Shown: positions 48,804 to 60,785, counted from the first letter of the stretch. The stretch: 64,000 nt of DNA from Clostridium beijerinckii (GCA_003129525.1 CP029329.1:1333501-1397500); one strand, 5' to 3'. Made by a program: numbers and translations. The notes: generated by a model from the sequence alone, not told the origin.

Positions 48804-51071
48804 ATGGATTTAAAAACATTACTTAATAAAGAGCAATATGAAGGGGCAACTACAATTGATGGGCAGGTGCTTATTTTAGCTGGAGCAGGTTCGGGTAAAA
48901 CAAGAGTTTTAACTCATAGAATGGCTCATATGATTGATGATTTAGGAATTGCATCTTATAGTATATTAGCTATTACTTTTACAAATAAGGCAGCTAAGGA
49001 AATGAAGGATAGAGTTAAAAAACTTATTGGTGAAAGAGCTGATAACATGTGGATATCCACTTTCCATTCAACTTGTGTTAGGATTTTAAGAAGAGAAATA
49101 GACAAGATAGGTTATAAAAGTAGTTTTACTATATATGATAGTTCAGATCAAAAGGTATTAGTAAAAGAATGTATGAAAATTATTAATATTAATGATAAAG
49201 ATATAACAGAACAAGAGATAATGGGTAAAATAGGTAAAGCTAAAGATAAAATGCAAGGAACTAAAAGTTATATGTTAGAAAATGAATCTAACTTTAGAGA
49301 AAAGAAAATTGCAGATGTTTATGAAATGTATCAAAAGAGACTAAAAGAAAATAATGCATTAGATTTTGATGATTTGATTTTTAAAACAGTAGAACTCTTT
49401 AGGAATAATCCAGAAGTACTAGAATTTTATCAAAATAAGTTTAAGTATATTATGGTAGATGAGTATCAAGATACTAATGGCGCTCAATATGAATTAGTAA
49501 AATTACTTGCATCTAAATATAAAAATATATGTGTGGTAGGCGACGATGATCAATGTATTTATCAGTGGAGGGGCGCAGATATTAGAAATATTTTAGATTT
49601 TGAAAAAGACTATCCAGGTGCAAAGGTAATTAAATTAGAGCAAAATTATAGATCTAAGGGAAACATATTGGATGCAGCTAATGTTGTAATTGTTAATAAT
49701 GCAAATAGAAAGAGTAAAGTGCTCCGAACAGAGCAGGAACCTGGAAGTAAAATTAAGATATATAGAGCTTATGCTGATAGTGATGAAGGGAATTTTGTTG
49801 CAAAACAAATTCTAGATATAAAAAGCAAAGAAAATAAGAACTATAATGATTTCGCTATATTATATAGAACCAATGCTCAATCAAGAATTTTTGAAGAAAG
49901 CTTTAGAAGAATAGGAATTCCTTATAAGATAGTAGGAGGCACAAGGTTTTATGACAGAAAAGAAATAAAAGATGTATTAGCATATTTAAAAGTTATTGTT
50001 AATCCACAAGATGATATTAGTATTAGAAGAATTATAAATGTACCTAAAAGAAGTATTGGAGAGGCAACTGTTTCTAAAGTACAAGAGTTTGCTGCTAGTT
50101 TTGAATTAAACATATGGGATGCATTATCAGAAGTTAGAAGTATTCCTGCATTAACACCTAGAAATGTTTCGACGATAACACCATTTGTTACATTGATGGA
50201 AAATTTAACAATTCTTAGCGAGACAGTACCAATATCAGTATTGATTGAATCTGTATTAAAAGATACTGGATATATGAAACAATTGCAGGACTCTAATGAA
50301 ATTGAGGATAAGAGCAGAATTGAAAACTTAAAAGAATTAGTATCTGATGCTGTTGATTTTGAAAATAGTAGTGAAGACAAATCATTATCTGCATATTTAG
50401 AAAAAGTTTCTTTGGTTCAGGATACTGATAAAATTGAAGAAGAAGATGACACTGTGGTGTTGATGACAATCCATAGTGCAAAGGGATTAGAATTCCCAGT
50501 AGTATTTATGGTTGGTATGGAAAATGGCATTTTCCCAGGAAATGCGTCGTTTGATAAAGAATCAGAGATGGAGGAATCTAGACGATTATGTTATGTCGGC
50601 ATAACTAGAGCTAAAGATACATTATTTATGACATCAGCTGAAGTTAGAAGAGTATTTGGCAAAACTGTAGCATATCCTCAGTCTGATTTTATTAATGAAA
50701 TAAAGCCAGATTTGAAAGAGTATGTTGGAGTGGAGAAGGCAAGTGTTAAAAACAGAGATAAAGCTATGAAAAGTAATTCTTATACTAATCCGCACAGCTT
50801 AAGAAATAGTGTTACAGGTAACAGGGCATATACTCTTTCTAATGGTGGTATTAATAATACAATTGATAGAAGTGCAATGAACGAAGTTATAAAAGAATAT
50901 ATAACTGATGATGAAGCAACACTTGGAAGAAAAGTTGTTCATGAAAAGTTTGGAATAGGAACAATTGTATCAGTCCAAGATTCTGGGAATGATAAGAAGT
51001 TAACCGTGGCTTTCGATAAGCAAGGCGTTAAATCATTATTATTGTCATTTGCAAAGCTTAAAATGATATAA
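48804..51071 (+). CDS. pcrA: ATP-dependent DNA helicase PcrA (UvrD/Rep family)
   Basis: 755 residues, ATG behind AAAGGAGG. All SF1A motifs are present: GAGSGKTRVLTHR (Walker A), TFTNKAAKEMKDR, STFHSTCVRILRR, DEYQDTNGAQYELV (Walker B), VVGDDDQCIYQWRGAD, EQNYRSKGNIL, MTIHSAKGLEFPVVF and CYVGITRAKDTL. The C-terminal Tudor-like tail (GRKVVHEKFGIGTIVSV) binds RNA polymerase in B. subtilis PcrA. It unwinds DNA in repair and plasmid replication. ligA follows 150 bp later, the conserved pcrA-ligA order. Confidence 0.97.
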   Translation: MDLKTLLNKEQYEGATTIDGQVLILAGAGSGKTRVLTHRMAHMIDDLGIASYSILAITFTNKAAKEMKDRVKKLIGERADNMWISTFHSTCVRILRREIDKIGYKSSFTIYDSSDQKVLVKECMKIININDKDITEQEIMGKIGKAKDKMQGTKSYMLENESNFREKKIADVYEMYQKRLKENNALDFDDLIFKTVELFRNNPEVLEFYQNKFKYIMVDEYQDTNGAQYELVKLLASKYKNICVVGDDDQCIYQWRGADIRNILDFEKDYPGAKVIKLEQNYRSKGNILDAANVVIVNNANRKSKVLRTEQEPGSKIKIYRAYADSDEGNFVAKQILDIKSKENKNYNDFAILYRTNAQSRIFEESFRRIGIPYKIVGGTRFYDRKEIKDVLAYLKVIVNPQDDISIRRIINVPKRSIGEATVSKVQEFAASFELNIWDALSEVRSIPALTPRNVSTITPFVTLMENLTILSETVPISVLIESVLKDTGYMKQLQDSNEIEDKSRIENLKELVSDAVDFENSSEDKSLSAYLEKVSLVQDTDKIEEEDDTVVLMTIHSAKGLEFPVVFMVGMENGIFPGNASFDKESEMEESRRLCYVGITRAKDTLFMTSAEVRRVFGKTVAYPQSDFINEIKPDLKEYVGVEKASVKNRDKAMKSNSYTNPHSLRNSVTGNRAYTLSNGGINNTIDRSAMNEVIKEYITDDEATLGRKVVHEKFGIGTIVSVQDSGNDKKLTVAFDKQGVKSLLLSFAKLKMI

Positions 51072-51168
51072 TAATATTCTGAATTATCAATACTCAATGA
51101 TTAATTGCTAATGGAAGAACAAATTCTTTTCAAGAATTACACATTGAAAATTGGCAATTAAAAATTAA

Positions 51169-53214
<2,046 letters not shown>

Positions 53215-53217
53215 AGT

Positions 53218-53490
53218 ATGAAAAAATTAGTAAATGTGTTTGGATCTATGGCAGCATTTATAACAAGCATTTTAATAATTTGTACTTTCATAACAACATA
53301 TCAATTTTATTATGTTGGTCAAATTTTTAATTCATACTTACCAATACAACTTGGAGTCTGTATAACTATGGCAATTTTGGGTGTTAGATTTCTTCTTAAT
53401 GAAACAGGAAGAAAAAAAATAATATATTCCTTATTCAGTTTTGCAATATCTATTTCATTAATTTTCTTTATGATAAATTTAGTGAAATGA
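53218..53490 (+). CDS. small membrane protein of unknown function
   Basis: 90 residues; ATG 3 bp after the ligA stop, with its ribosome site (AAGGGGG) inside the ligA end, so probably co-translated. Three hydrophobic stretches (about 10-30, 40-56, 65-88) separated by a basic loop (NETGRKKIIYS) predict three membrane helices. I do not recognise the family; linkage to ligA may be positional only. Confidence 0.7.
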   Translation: MKKLVNVFGSMAAFITSILIICTFITTYQFYYVGQIFNSYLPIQLGVCITMAILGVRFLLNETGRKKIIYSLFSFAISISLIFFMINLVK

Positions 53491-53509
53491 AAAATACAAA
53501 TTATGAACT

Positions 53510-53614
53510 GTGGATTTTAAGAAGCAAATCATTGAAGAAAATAGATTAAAACAAAACAATGGTGGAGGAGCACTTCTTCAATTAATTAATAAGTTCTTTA
53601 ATAAAAAGTTTTAA
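53510..53614 (+). CDS. possible small ORF or gene remnant (34 residues)
   Basis: From GTG 53510 the frame reads FKKQIIEENRLKQNNGGGAL and ends LQLINKFFNKKF, a coding-like basic amphipathic peptide. No convincing ribosome site precedes it, so it may be the tail of a lost gene. A 19-codon GTG frame behind AAGGAG at 53628 runs into the next terminator and is not called. Confidence 0.3.
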   Translation: MDFKKQIIEENRLKQNNGGGALLQLINKFFNKKF

Positions 53615-53651
53615 GGAGATAATAGAAGTGTTTATTTTCAAACTGAATATT

Positions 53652-53698
53652 AAAAAGCTGACTCAAAATGATTTTAAATTATTTTGAGTCAGCTTTTT
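53652..53698 (+). terminator. strong terminator between the ligA unit and the solute-binding protein gene
   Basis: AAAAAGCTGACTCAAAAT (53652-53669) pairs perfectly with ATTTTGAGTCAGCTTTTT (53681-53698). Confidence 0.92.
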
Positions 53699-53817
53699 GA
53701 TTAGAAGAAATAATTCATGGTAATAATACAAATATAAGACATAAAAAATAGAATAGACTAGCTTGCTGACTTTTTATTTTTTTTGAATATGTTTAAATCA
53801 AAGTGAAGGGTGTAATT

Positions 53818-55314
53818 ATGAAAAAATATTTTTTCTATGTAGTTATGATGATTTTTGTAATTTTATTTTGTTTAGGGTTTATAAATAAGGAAAGTAGCAA
53901 TTTATCTAATAATAATTTAGAAGAAACATTAAATTATGGCATAGATGAAATCCCAAAGGATTTGGAGAAGGTTACTAATTTATCTAAACGTCATGAGGAT
54001 ATTATGTGTGCCGTTAGTAAAGGGCTAGTTTCAAAGAGTGAAGACAATAAAATAGTACCATCATTGGCAAGTGAAATCATAAAAGATCCAGAGGGAATTC
54101 AATATGAATTTAAGCTTAGAGATGATATTTTTTGGAGTGATGGAAGTAAAATAACACCTAATGATATAGTTGTATTTTTAAAAGAACTATTAAAGGAAGA
54201 AGATACAGAAAACATACAAGCGTTGCTTGAGGTGTATGGAGCAAAAGAATTTAAAGAAGGGAAAACTGTATTTGAAACTGGAGTTGCTATAAAAGGCACT
54301 GGAGATTCTGTTATTATTAGACTAAATAGAGGAAATGATAACTTTTTAAGTGAATTAACCAAACCGCAATATAGATTAAGAAAATATTTAATAATGTGGG
54401 GTAACATAAGAAATAATTATAATGAATTAATTTATTCAGGAGATTATAAAATTAATTCTATTACTAAAGATAATATGAAACTTGAAAGAAATAAAAAGAG
54501 CAGTGATAGTAATGTATCTAATATTAATATATTAGATGATGATAATGTTGAAATATCAATGGCATCGTATGAAATTAAGCAAAGAGATATTGTAATAAAC
54601 CCTCCGGAAAGTGAACTTAATAAATTGGCTGAGCAAAAAAAAATAGTAACAGTGCCTGAGACAAAAGCAACATATATAGTTATTAATAATAACTATAATT
54701 CAATTACAATTCAAGGACGAAGAGAAATTTATAATAATGTATGTAAGGCTATTGAATCTTATAAAAATTTAAATGATAAGGCATTTGATCTTGCAGAAGG
54801 TAGTTTTTTTAGAGAAGATAAGCAAGATTTAACTAAATTACAAGCGAGAAAGGTTGGTAGTAACAAAGAGGGAGAATGGAATAAACCTAAAATATTAACA
54901 CTAATATGTGAGGAAAATAATGAAAATAGAATTTTATGCAGAAGCATACAAGAGTGGTTTGAGGAAAACACAGATATAATTATAAAATATAGCTTAGTAA
55001 AAGAAGAATTTAAAGATGAAGAATTAAAAAAGAGATATGATATGATTTTACTTAATAATGATGCTAATTCATCTGATAAACAAAGTTTTTATTCTAAATT
55101 TAAAGATTATTTAACAGATGATCAAAATGAGCTTTTGGAAAAGGCAACAATAAATAAAATAGATTACGATTATTCAAGTTTAGAAGAAAATCTATTTGAT
55201 AATTATAATATACTACCATTAGTATTTTATAATCAGAATATAGCCATTTCAAGCAAGATATCACAATTTAAGTTAGATGGAAATGGAAATATAGATTTTA
55301 CCACAATTAAATGA
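53818..55314 (+). CDS. orphan family-5 extracellular solute-binding protein (OppA/DppA-like)
   Basis: 498 residues; ATG 53818 behind GAAGGGTG (GTG 53803 is in frame but overlaps the site). An N-terminal hydrophobic segment (about 1-24) acts as signal or anchor; the Cys in VILFCLGF does not form a good lipobox. YEFKLRDDIFWSDGSKITPNDIVV is the family signature; a long, hydrophilic C-lobe follows, somewhat shorter than typical OppA. No permease or ATPase genes adjoin it, so it is either a receptor for a transporter encoded elsewhere or a sensor component. The ligand is probably a peptide, by family. Confidence 0.82.
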   Translation: MKKYFFYVVMMIFVILFCLGFINKESSNLSNNNLEETLNYGIDEIPKDLEKVTNLSKRHEDIMCAVSKGLVSKSEDNKIVPSLASEIIKDPEGIQYEFKLRDDIFWSDGSKITPNDIVVFLKELLKEEDTENIQALLEVYGAKEFKEGKTVFETGVAIKGTGDSVIIRLNRGNDNFLSELTKPQYRLRKYLIMWGNIRNNYNELIYSGDYKINSITKDNMKLERNKKSSDSNVSNINILDDDNVEISMASYEIKQRDIVINPPESELNKLAEQKKIVTVPETKATYIVINNNYNSITIQGRREIYNNVCKAIESYKNLNDKAFDLAEGSFFREDKQDLTKLQARKVGSNKEGEWNKPKILTLICEENNENRILCRSIQEWFEENTDIIIKYSLVKEEFKDEELKKRYDMILLNNDANSSDKQSFYSKFKDYLTDDQNELLEKATINKIDYDYSSLEENLFDNYNILPLVFYNQNIAISSKISQFKLDGNGNIDFTTIK

Positions 55315-55395
55315 TTTTAAAAAAATGACTATTTTAGTTTTATAGATACAAAAAACTAAAATGCCACTTATACATGAAAGTTTTACTATCAATAT

Positions 55396-55434
55396 TCAAT
55401 GACCAATGCTCAACGATTAAGCAATGGTCATTGA
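55396..55434. terminator. hairpin between convergent genes
   Basis: TCAATGACCAATGCT and AGCAATGGTCATTGA form a 15-bp stem with one mismatch, between the + strand binding-protein gene and the minus-strand unknown gene. It belongs to the CAATG-rich spacer family seen elsewhere in the window. Confidence 0.55.
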
Positions 55435-55503
55435 CAATTAGTATTTTTAATTACCAATTTAATTTAACGTATAAGTATAACTTATCAACTGGTAGTTATA
55501 AGG

Positions 55504-57234
55504 TTAACCTTTTTTAGTATGGCGAGGATGCTTAGATTTATTTTTATTATAGTTTTTATTTTTAAATGAAGAATTAGCTTTAGAAATATTATTTTTATTT
55601 AATAAATTAATATTATTAGTTTTTTTATAAGTATTTATATTGTTAGTTCTGGATTCTTCAGAAGTATCACATTCTTCGGTAGTTGGAGAATTTAATTTGA
55701 TTTTTAGATTAACAGCTTGTGAGGAGTTTAATGTAGGTGGATTTGATAAACTTTCATTGGAATTATCTTTATTAGAATTATCTTTAATTTGATTAACATT
55801 TCTTAAATCAAGTGGTACTTGTGAACCTAAAGAAGGTGTAAATTCCATGAAATCTTCAACCATATCTTTAAGTAGATAAATAATTAAAAAGAAATTAAAC
55901 ATATTTTTATTGCTATCAAAAGAAGTCCTATTAGTACTTAAGGAATCTTTCCTTTTTGAATAACTTAAACTTTTTATAAATATAGGTGCTAAGCCCGTGC
56001 TCTTAGGAGTCGGCACTATTGGCATTCTGAAATATGTTTCGTCTAACATATCATCAGAACGTAAACTCAATTTTTTATATCTTTCAACTTCATCTAATGT
56101 TGGTGCTTCAGGCCAACTTGTTAAAAGTCCACCATTTACAAAGAATTTTCTATAAATACCAGAAATAATAGGTTTTAACTCAGTGGATTTATTTTCTTGG
56201 TTTGAGTACATAATTAATGAAAGAAGATAAGAATTGATTTCAGAACATGAATATTTACTTTCCTTTTTATCAGATAACTTAATGAATATATTTTTATCAA
56301 CATCATATAAGCTAATTAATTTTTCAATTATATCTTTAGCCATGTCTTTAAAAGTTATTATTTCTGTATGTTTATAAGCTTCCATTAAGCATATAGAAAA
56401 TAAAGCACAATCATCTATTGAATCTAAATAATAATCTTTTTCTTGAAATTTAGTAATTAATAAATCTCCTAAATCTATAATAAGTTCTTTGGCATTTAGA
56501 TTAGAAGAATATTTATAAAATACATTTAATGCAAGAAAAATTTGAACATTTTCATTAAATGATAAATCATATAAGGCAGATTTATAGTCTTTGAACATAT
56601 CTAAAATTTCATATGAAAATTTAATAAATTCATCACTAATTTGGTCGGACTCATTATAATGTGAATATAATAAGTAAGCATCCATCATAAATGCTTGATC
56701 AGAAAACTTAAATTTTTCATCTTTATCTATTAAAGAAAATCCTTTTGAATTTCCATCAGATAAATTTTTTTTATCAACAAATAACCCCTCATTATTTCTT
56801 AAATTTTCAGAGTAAAATTGTAGTTGCTCTTTTGCCAGGTATTTAAAGGGCTTTTCAAGAGATACCACATTTCTGCCTCCTTCATCATAATGTGAGTAAT
56901 ATTCGCTTAATTCAAGTAAACATAATGTCATAAGGGCACTAGTAGAAGGGTTTATTTCTTTCTTAAAACTAGATTCATCAAAGCCATGACTACTTTTGCT
57001 ATGAATGAATAAAGGAGATGCTTTCCTATATAAGCATAATAGTGGAGAAAAGTTATTTAATATGCTAATATCATTTATAGAAGATTTTTTTGGAGTTCTA
57101 ACCTGTGCCAAAAGGCCACATTTAGAGCTTAATACTAAAGTTTTTACTGATTCTTTTGATAAATGAAAAAGCTGACCACTAATTTCTTTTTGGGAAAGAC
57201 TATTCATCCGAAAGAATGGTCCTATATATCTCAA
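55504..57234 (-). CDS. 577-residue protein of unknown function, only minus-strand gene in its region
   Basis: TTG at 57234 is the preferred start because GAGAGGTG precedes it by 6 nt; GTG 57243 is in frame but lies within that site. N-terminus RYIGPFFRMNSLSQKEISGQ, then mainly helical sequence with Cys scattered (CGLLAQ, CLYRKA). Regularly spaced helices from about 90 to 360 (DQAFMMDAYLLYSHYN, SIDDCALFSICLMEAYKH) resemble an alpha/alpha toroid as in glycoside-processing or thioredoxin-fused YyaL-like proteins, though no catalytic motif is clear. The last 90 residues are low complexity, Asn/Lys-rich and end HPRHTKKG. No signal peptide. It lies head-to-head with the AIR-synthase-like gene, sharing an 86-bp promoter space. 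I do not recognise the family. Confidence 0.75.
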   Translation of the reverse strand: MRYIGPFFRMNSLSQKEISGQLFHLSKESVKTLVLSSKCGLLAQVRTPKKSSINDISILNNFSPLLCLYRKASPLFIHSKSSHGFDESSFKKEINPSTSALMTLCLLELSEYYSHYDEGGRNVVSLEKPFKYLAKEQLQFYSENLRNNEGLFVDKKNLSDGNSKGFSLIDKDEKFKFSDQAFMMDAYLLYSHYNESDQISDEFIKFSYEILDMFKDYKSALYDLSFNENVQIFLALNVFYKYSSNLNAKELIIDLGDLLITKFQEKDYYLDSIDDCALFSICLMEAYKHTEIITFKDMAKDIIEKLISLYDVDKNIFIKLSDKKESKYSCSEINSYLLSLIMYSNQENKSTELKPIISGIYRKFFVNGGLLTSWPEAPTLDEVERYKKLSLRSDDMLDETYFRMPIVPTPKSTGLAPIFIKSLSYSKRKDSLSTNRTSFDSNKNMFNFFLIIYLLKDMVEDFMEFTPSLGSQVPLDLRNVNQIKDNSNKDNSNESLSNPPTLNSSQAVNLKIKLNSPTTEECDTSEESRTNNINTYKKTNNINLLNKNNISKANSSFKNKNYNKNKSKHPRHTKKG

Positions 57235-57329
57235 TGTATACACCTCTCATAAAATTCTCATCTTATTCATTAATATGAATTTAGTAAATAAAAAGTACAT
57301 AAAATATTAATAAAAGGAGATTTTTTAAA

Positions 57330-58310
57330 ATGAAGGAAGGAAAATTAGATTTTGATGATTTAAGACATATTATATTAAATAATAAAACAATTAAGAGAAA
57401 TGAAGTTAAGGTTAGAAATGATGTTGGAGAAGATTGTTCTATAATTGATTTTGGAGATTGTGAAGGAATATTCTCTACAGACCCAATAACAGGAGCTAGT
57501 GAGAATATTGGTAAATTAGCTGTACATATTAATTGTAATGATATTGCATCATCAGGTGGGGAGCCTATAGGGATATTAGTTACAATATTGGCACCTACAT
57601 CTTCAAACTTAGAAGAAATAAATAAAGTTATGAATGAAATCAATGAAGAAACGGCAAAAATCGGTGTTGAAATAATAGGTGGACATACAGAAGTAACAAG
57701 TGCAGTAAATAAGATGGTTATATCTGTTACTGTAATAGGAAAAAATTTAAAAGGTAAGTCTATTAAGACAGCAGGTGCAAAATTATATGACGACATAGTA
57801 GTAACTAAATCATTAGGATTAGAAGGTACATATATTTTGATAAATGATTATGAAGAAAGAATTCAAAAAATTTTATCAGAAGAAGAAATAGAATTTGGTA
57901 AGGGTTTGATAAATAAAATAAGTGTTCTAGAAGAAGGTAAAATAGGCGGAAAATTTGGAGTTAATTCAATGCACGATATAACAGAAGGAGGACTTCTTGG
58001 AAGCTTGTATGAGGTTGCTATGGCATCGAATAAGGGCTTTAGAATATATAAAGATAAAATTCCTGTATCTGATATAACTAAAAAGGTTTGCGAAGAATTT
58101 AAAATAGATCCGCTTAGACTTATATCATCTGGGAGTATGCTTATTACTACTAAAAATGGGGGGGAATTAATTAAAAAGTTAAAGGCAAAAGGAATTGAGG
58201 CTAGTATAATAGGGGAGATATGTGAACAAGGTGGAATTTTAGTTGATAAAGGGAATGAAATAAATGTAGAACCACCTAAAAGAGATGAATTATTTAATAT
58301 ACACCTATGA
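57330..58310 (+). CDS. AIR synthase-related protein (PurM/HypE-like ATP-binding fold)
   Basis: 326 residues, ATG behind AAAGGAG. The N-lobe has VRNDVGEDCSIIDFGD and STDPITGASENIGKLAVHIN, the C-lobe MHDITEGGLLGSLYEVA and SSGSMLITT. These are the substrate and ATP motifs of the PurM/HypE/SelD/ThiL superfamily. The C-terminal Cys tail used by true HypE (PRIC) is absent, so hydrogenase maturation of [NiFe] type is unlikely; the sequence ends EPPKRDELFNIHL. No purine or hyp genes adjoin. The reaction is unknown, probably ATP-dependent phosphorylation or activation. Confidence 0.88.
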   Translation: MKEGKLDFDDLRHIILNNKTIKRNEVKVRNDVGEDCSIIDFGDCEGIFSTDPITGASENIGKLAVHINCNDIASSGGEPIGILVTILAPTSSNLEEINKVMNEINEETAKIGVEIIGGHTEVTSAVNKMVISVTVIGKNLKGKSIKTAGAKLYDDIVVTKSLGLEGTYILINDYEERIQKILSEEEIEFGKGLINKISVLEEGKIGGKFGVNSMHDITEGGLLGSLYEVAMASNKGFRIYKDKIPVSDITKKVCEEFKIDPLRLISSGSMLITTKNGGELIKKLKAKGIEASIIGEICEQGGILVDKGNEINVEPPKRDELFNIHL

Positions 58311-58460
58311 AAAATACTCACCATTAAAAATGTGAGAAGTACAATTAGGAATTTTTTAAGCAACAACTAAGAAATTTAAAAATTCATAAAGGTAATTAAG
58401 TTGTTAATTGTCTCATGTAAATTATATATTATAAATATTTTCAACAGGAGGAAGTAAATA

Positions 58461-59072
58461 GTGAAAAGATTGATATTAGCTAGTAATAATAAGAAAAAGA
58501 TTAAGGAAATGAAAGAAATATTAAAAGAATTGCATATAGAAGTAAAATCTTTGGAAAACGAAAACATTAATATAGATGTAGTTGAAGACGGGAAAACATT
58601 TGAAGAAAATGCTAAGAAGAAAGCAAAAGAAATATGCGAATTTTTATTAAAAAGAGGAGATAATAATTTTATTGTATTAGCAGATGATTCTGGCTTAGAA
58701 GTTGATTATTTAAATGGAGAGCCTGGGATATATTCTGCTAGATATGCTGGAGAGCATGGAAATGATACAAAAAACAATGAAAAATTACTAAAAAGTTTAA
58801 GTGAAGTACATAAAAAAAATAGAGGTGCTAAGTTTGTTTGTCAATTAGCACTATTTACAGACCAAGGAGAGTACTTTAAAGTTACTGGAGCTGTAAATGG
58901 ATATATTGTAGAAGAGTTGCATGGAGAAGGCGGATTTGGATATGATCCACTGTTCTTGTATGAACCATTAAATAAAACTTTTGCACAATTAACTTCAGAG
59001 GAAAAAAATGAAATTAGTCATAGAGGCGTTGCACTAAAAGAATTAAAAAGGATAATCCGTGAGTTTTTATAA
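58461..59072 (+). CDS. rdgB: XTP/dITP diphosphatase (Ham1/RdgB family)
   Basis: 203 residues from GTG behind ACAGGAGGAAG. ILASNNKKKIKEMKEIL binds the nucleotide; DDSGLEVDYLNGEPGIYSAR holds the metal-binding acids; GGFGYDPLF and ISHRG complete the family pattern. It hydrolyses non-canonical purine triphosphates (ITP, XTP, dITP), keeping them out of nucleic acids. The phosphodiesterase gene follows 171 bp on, a common clostridial pairing. Confidence 0.96.
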   Translation: MKRLILASNNKKKIKEMKEILKELHIEVKSLENENINIDVVEDGKTFEENAKKKAKEICEFLLKRGDNNFIVLADDSGLEVDYLNGEPGIYSARYAGEHGNDTKNNEKLLKSLSEVHKKNRGAKFVCQLALFTDQGEYFKVTGAVNGYIVEELHGEGGFGYDPLFLYEPLNKTFAQLTSEEKNEISHRGVALKELKRIIREFL

Positions 59073-59243
59073 TTGATTATAGTTGAAGTATATGGGATTA
59101 TATTATTGGAATAATATAAATTATAAAGAATGTATATCATAATAATCATTAATTTACTTTAAATTTTATAATAATAATGATAAACCCTATCTTAAACTCA
59201 TGAAGTTACTAAAGATAGATTAGAAGAGGAGGAAGAAAATATT

Positions 59244-59723
59244 ATGTTGATTGCAGTTGTAAGCGATACTCATAGAGTAATTAAATATATTGATTTGGCT
59301 AAAGAATTAATAGAGGGTGCGGATGTATTAATACATTTAGGCGATAATATTGATGATGTTGAGGTATTAGAATGTGGTTTTGAGGGAAAAGTATATGCAG
59401 TTGCAGGCAATTGTGATTATTCAACAAAATATCCTAAAGAAACCATTATAGAAGTAAATGGAAGAAAAATATTTTTTACACATGGCGATTTATATGGTGT
59501 AAAAAATTCTCTAAATAATATTTACTATAGAGGAAAAGAATTAGATGCAGATATTGTTCTGTTTGGACATACTCATGAACAAATAATAGAAGAGAACAGA
59601 GGAATTATATTGATGAATCCAGGTAGTATATCATTGCCAAAATTTAAGGGGAGATATGTTGGATTTATAGATATTAATGATGACGGGGATATTGATACAT
59701 ATTTAAAAGAGATTATAATATGA
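59244..59723 (+). CDS. metallophosphoesterase, YfcE/MJ0936 family
   Basis: 159 residues, ATG behind AGAGGAGGAAG. The complete calcineurin-like metal site: VSDTHR, HLGDNIDD, AGNCD, THGD, GHTHE. Small single-domain members act as phosphodiesterases on artificial substrates; the physiological target is unknown. Paired with rdgB, hence perhaps a nucleotide-sanitising role, which is inference. Confidence 0.94.
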   Translation: MLIAVVSDTHRVIKYIDLAKELIEGADVLIHLGDNIDDVEVLECGFEGKVYAVAGNCDYSTKYPKETIIEVNGRKIFFTHGDLYGVKNSLNNIYYRGKELDADIVLFGHTHEQIIEENRGIILMNPGSISLPKFKGRYVGFIDINDDGDIDTYLKEIII

Positions 59724-59940
59724 ACTTCAATTAATTATGCCATATAAGGTATATTGTTAAAAATAATTACCGAATATGATTATTTATTTTGTGAATTTGT
59801 ACAGTTATTTTATGTATCTAAGTAAAAAATAATATAATTTGCTTAGTATAAAAACCGTTGAATAAAGACGTTTATATAGTATATAAATGCATATTTATAT
59901 AGTATCTAAGGAATTATTATGAATTTTTTTAAAAAAAGTA

Positions 59941-59969
59941 TTGACGAAATAGATTTGATATTGTAAAAT
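59941..59969 (+). promoter_or_regulatory. promoter of the tRNA cluster
   Basis: TTGACG, 17-bp spacer, TAAAAT, followed by a leader with CTTGTC/GACAAG pairing (59974-60000). The spacer 59724-59940 before it holds no gene. Confidence 0.75.
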
Positions 59970-60022
59970 AATCCTTGTCGCTAAGATATGAAGTGACAAG
60001 CTAAGAAATATGTTTAATACTT

Positions 60023-60098
60023 CGGGGTGTGGCGCAGCTGGGAGCGCGCGTCGTTTGGGACGATGAGGTCGCAGGTTCAATCCCTGTCACCCCGACCA
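60023..60098 (+). tRNA. tRNA-Pro (anticodon TGG), copy 1
   Basis: Acceptor arms CGGGGTG and CACCCCG, anticodon loop TTTGGGA, encoded CCA. Identical to the copy at 60427. Confidence 0.95.
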
Positions 60099-60115
60099 TT
60101 TACAAATTAATAAGT

Positions 60116-60189
60116 GCGGGTATCGTATATTGGTAATACTCTAGCCTTCCAAGCTAAAAAGGTGGGTTCGATTCCCACTACCCGCTCCA
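60116..60189 (+). tRNA. tRNA-Gly (anticodon TCC), copy 1
   Basis: Acceptor GCGGGTA/TACCCGC, anticodon loop CTTCCAA, CCA encoded. One of four identical copies. Confidence 0.95.
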
Positions 60190-60226
60190 TTAAAAATTTT
60201 TAAAATGTAAATGTAATAAAAAAGTG

Positions 60227-60255
60227 TTGACAAATTTCGTAGAATGGTTTAAAAT
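60227..60255 (+). promoter_or_regulatory. internal tRNA promoter 1
   Basis: TTGACA, 17 bp, TAAAAT in the spacer before tRNA-Arg(TCT). Confidence 0.75.
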
Positions 60256-60282
60256 AAAAAACGTTCCGAAAACAAAAACAAG

Positions 60283-60311
60283 TTGACAAAAACAAATGGA
60301 TGTTGTATAAT
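60283..60311 (+). promoter_or_regulatory. internal tRNA promoter 2
   Basis: TTGACA, 17 bp, TATAAT: a full consensus sigma-A promoter 32 bp before tRNA-Arg(TCT). The two consensus promoters in tandem suggest very strong transcription of the downstream tRNAs. Confidence 0.85.
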
Positions 60312-60342
60312 GATAAACGTCTGAAAAACAAAAAAATAATAT

Positions 60343-60419
<77 letters not shown>

Positions 60420-60426
60420 TTTAAAT

Positions 60427-60502
60427 CGGGGTGTGGCGCAGCTGGGAGCGCGCGTCGTTTGGGACGATGAGGTCGCAGGTTCAATCCCTGTCACCCCGAC
60501 CA
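60427..60502 (+). tRNA. tRNA-Pro (anticodon TGG), copy 2
   Basis: Exact duplicate of 60023-60098. Confidence 0.95.
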
Positions 60503-60520
60503 TTTAAAAAAATAATATGT

Positions 60521-60594
60521 GCGGGTATCGTATATTGGTAATACTCTAGCCTTCCAAGCTAAAAAGGTGGGTTCGATTCCCACTACCCGCTCCA
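60521..60594 (+). tRNA. tRNA-Gly (anticodon TCC), copy 2
   Basis: Exact duplicate of 60116-60189. Confidence 0.95.
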
Positions 60595-60628
60595 TACAAA
60601 CTTTAAGTTTGTAACAAAAAAATAATAT

Positions 60629-60705
<77 letters not shown>

Positions 60706-60708
60706 TAT

Positions 60709-60785
60709 GGTGGATGTAGTTCAGTTGGTAGAGCGCCAGTTTGTGGTACTGGTTGTCGTGGGTTCGAGCCCCATCGTCCACCCCA
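60709..60785 (+). tRNA. tRNA-His (anticodon GTG)
   Basis: Acceptor GTGGATG/CGTCCAC with the extra 5' G opposite C73 expected of tRNA-His; loop TTGTGGT. Confidence 0.95.

Noticed and set aside
57330..58310. Calling the AIR-synthase-like gene hypE
   Set aside because: The C-terminal Cys tail of HypE is missing and no other hyp gene is present.
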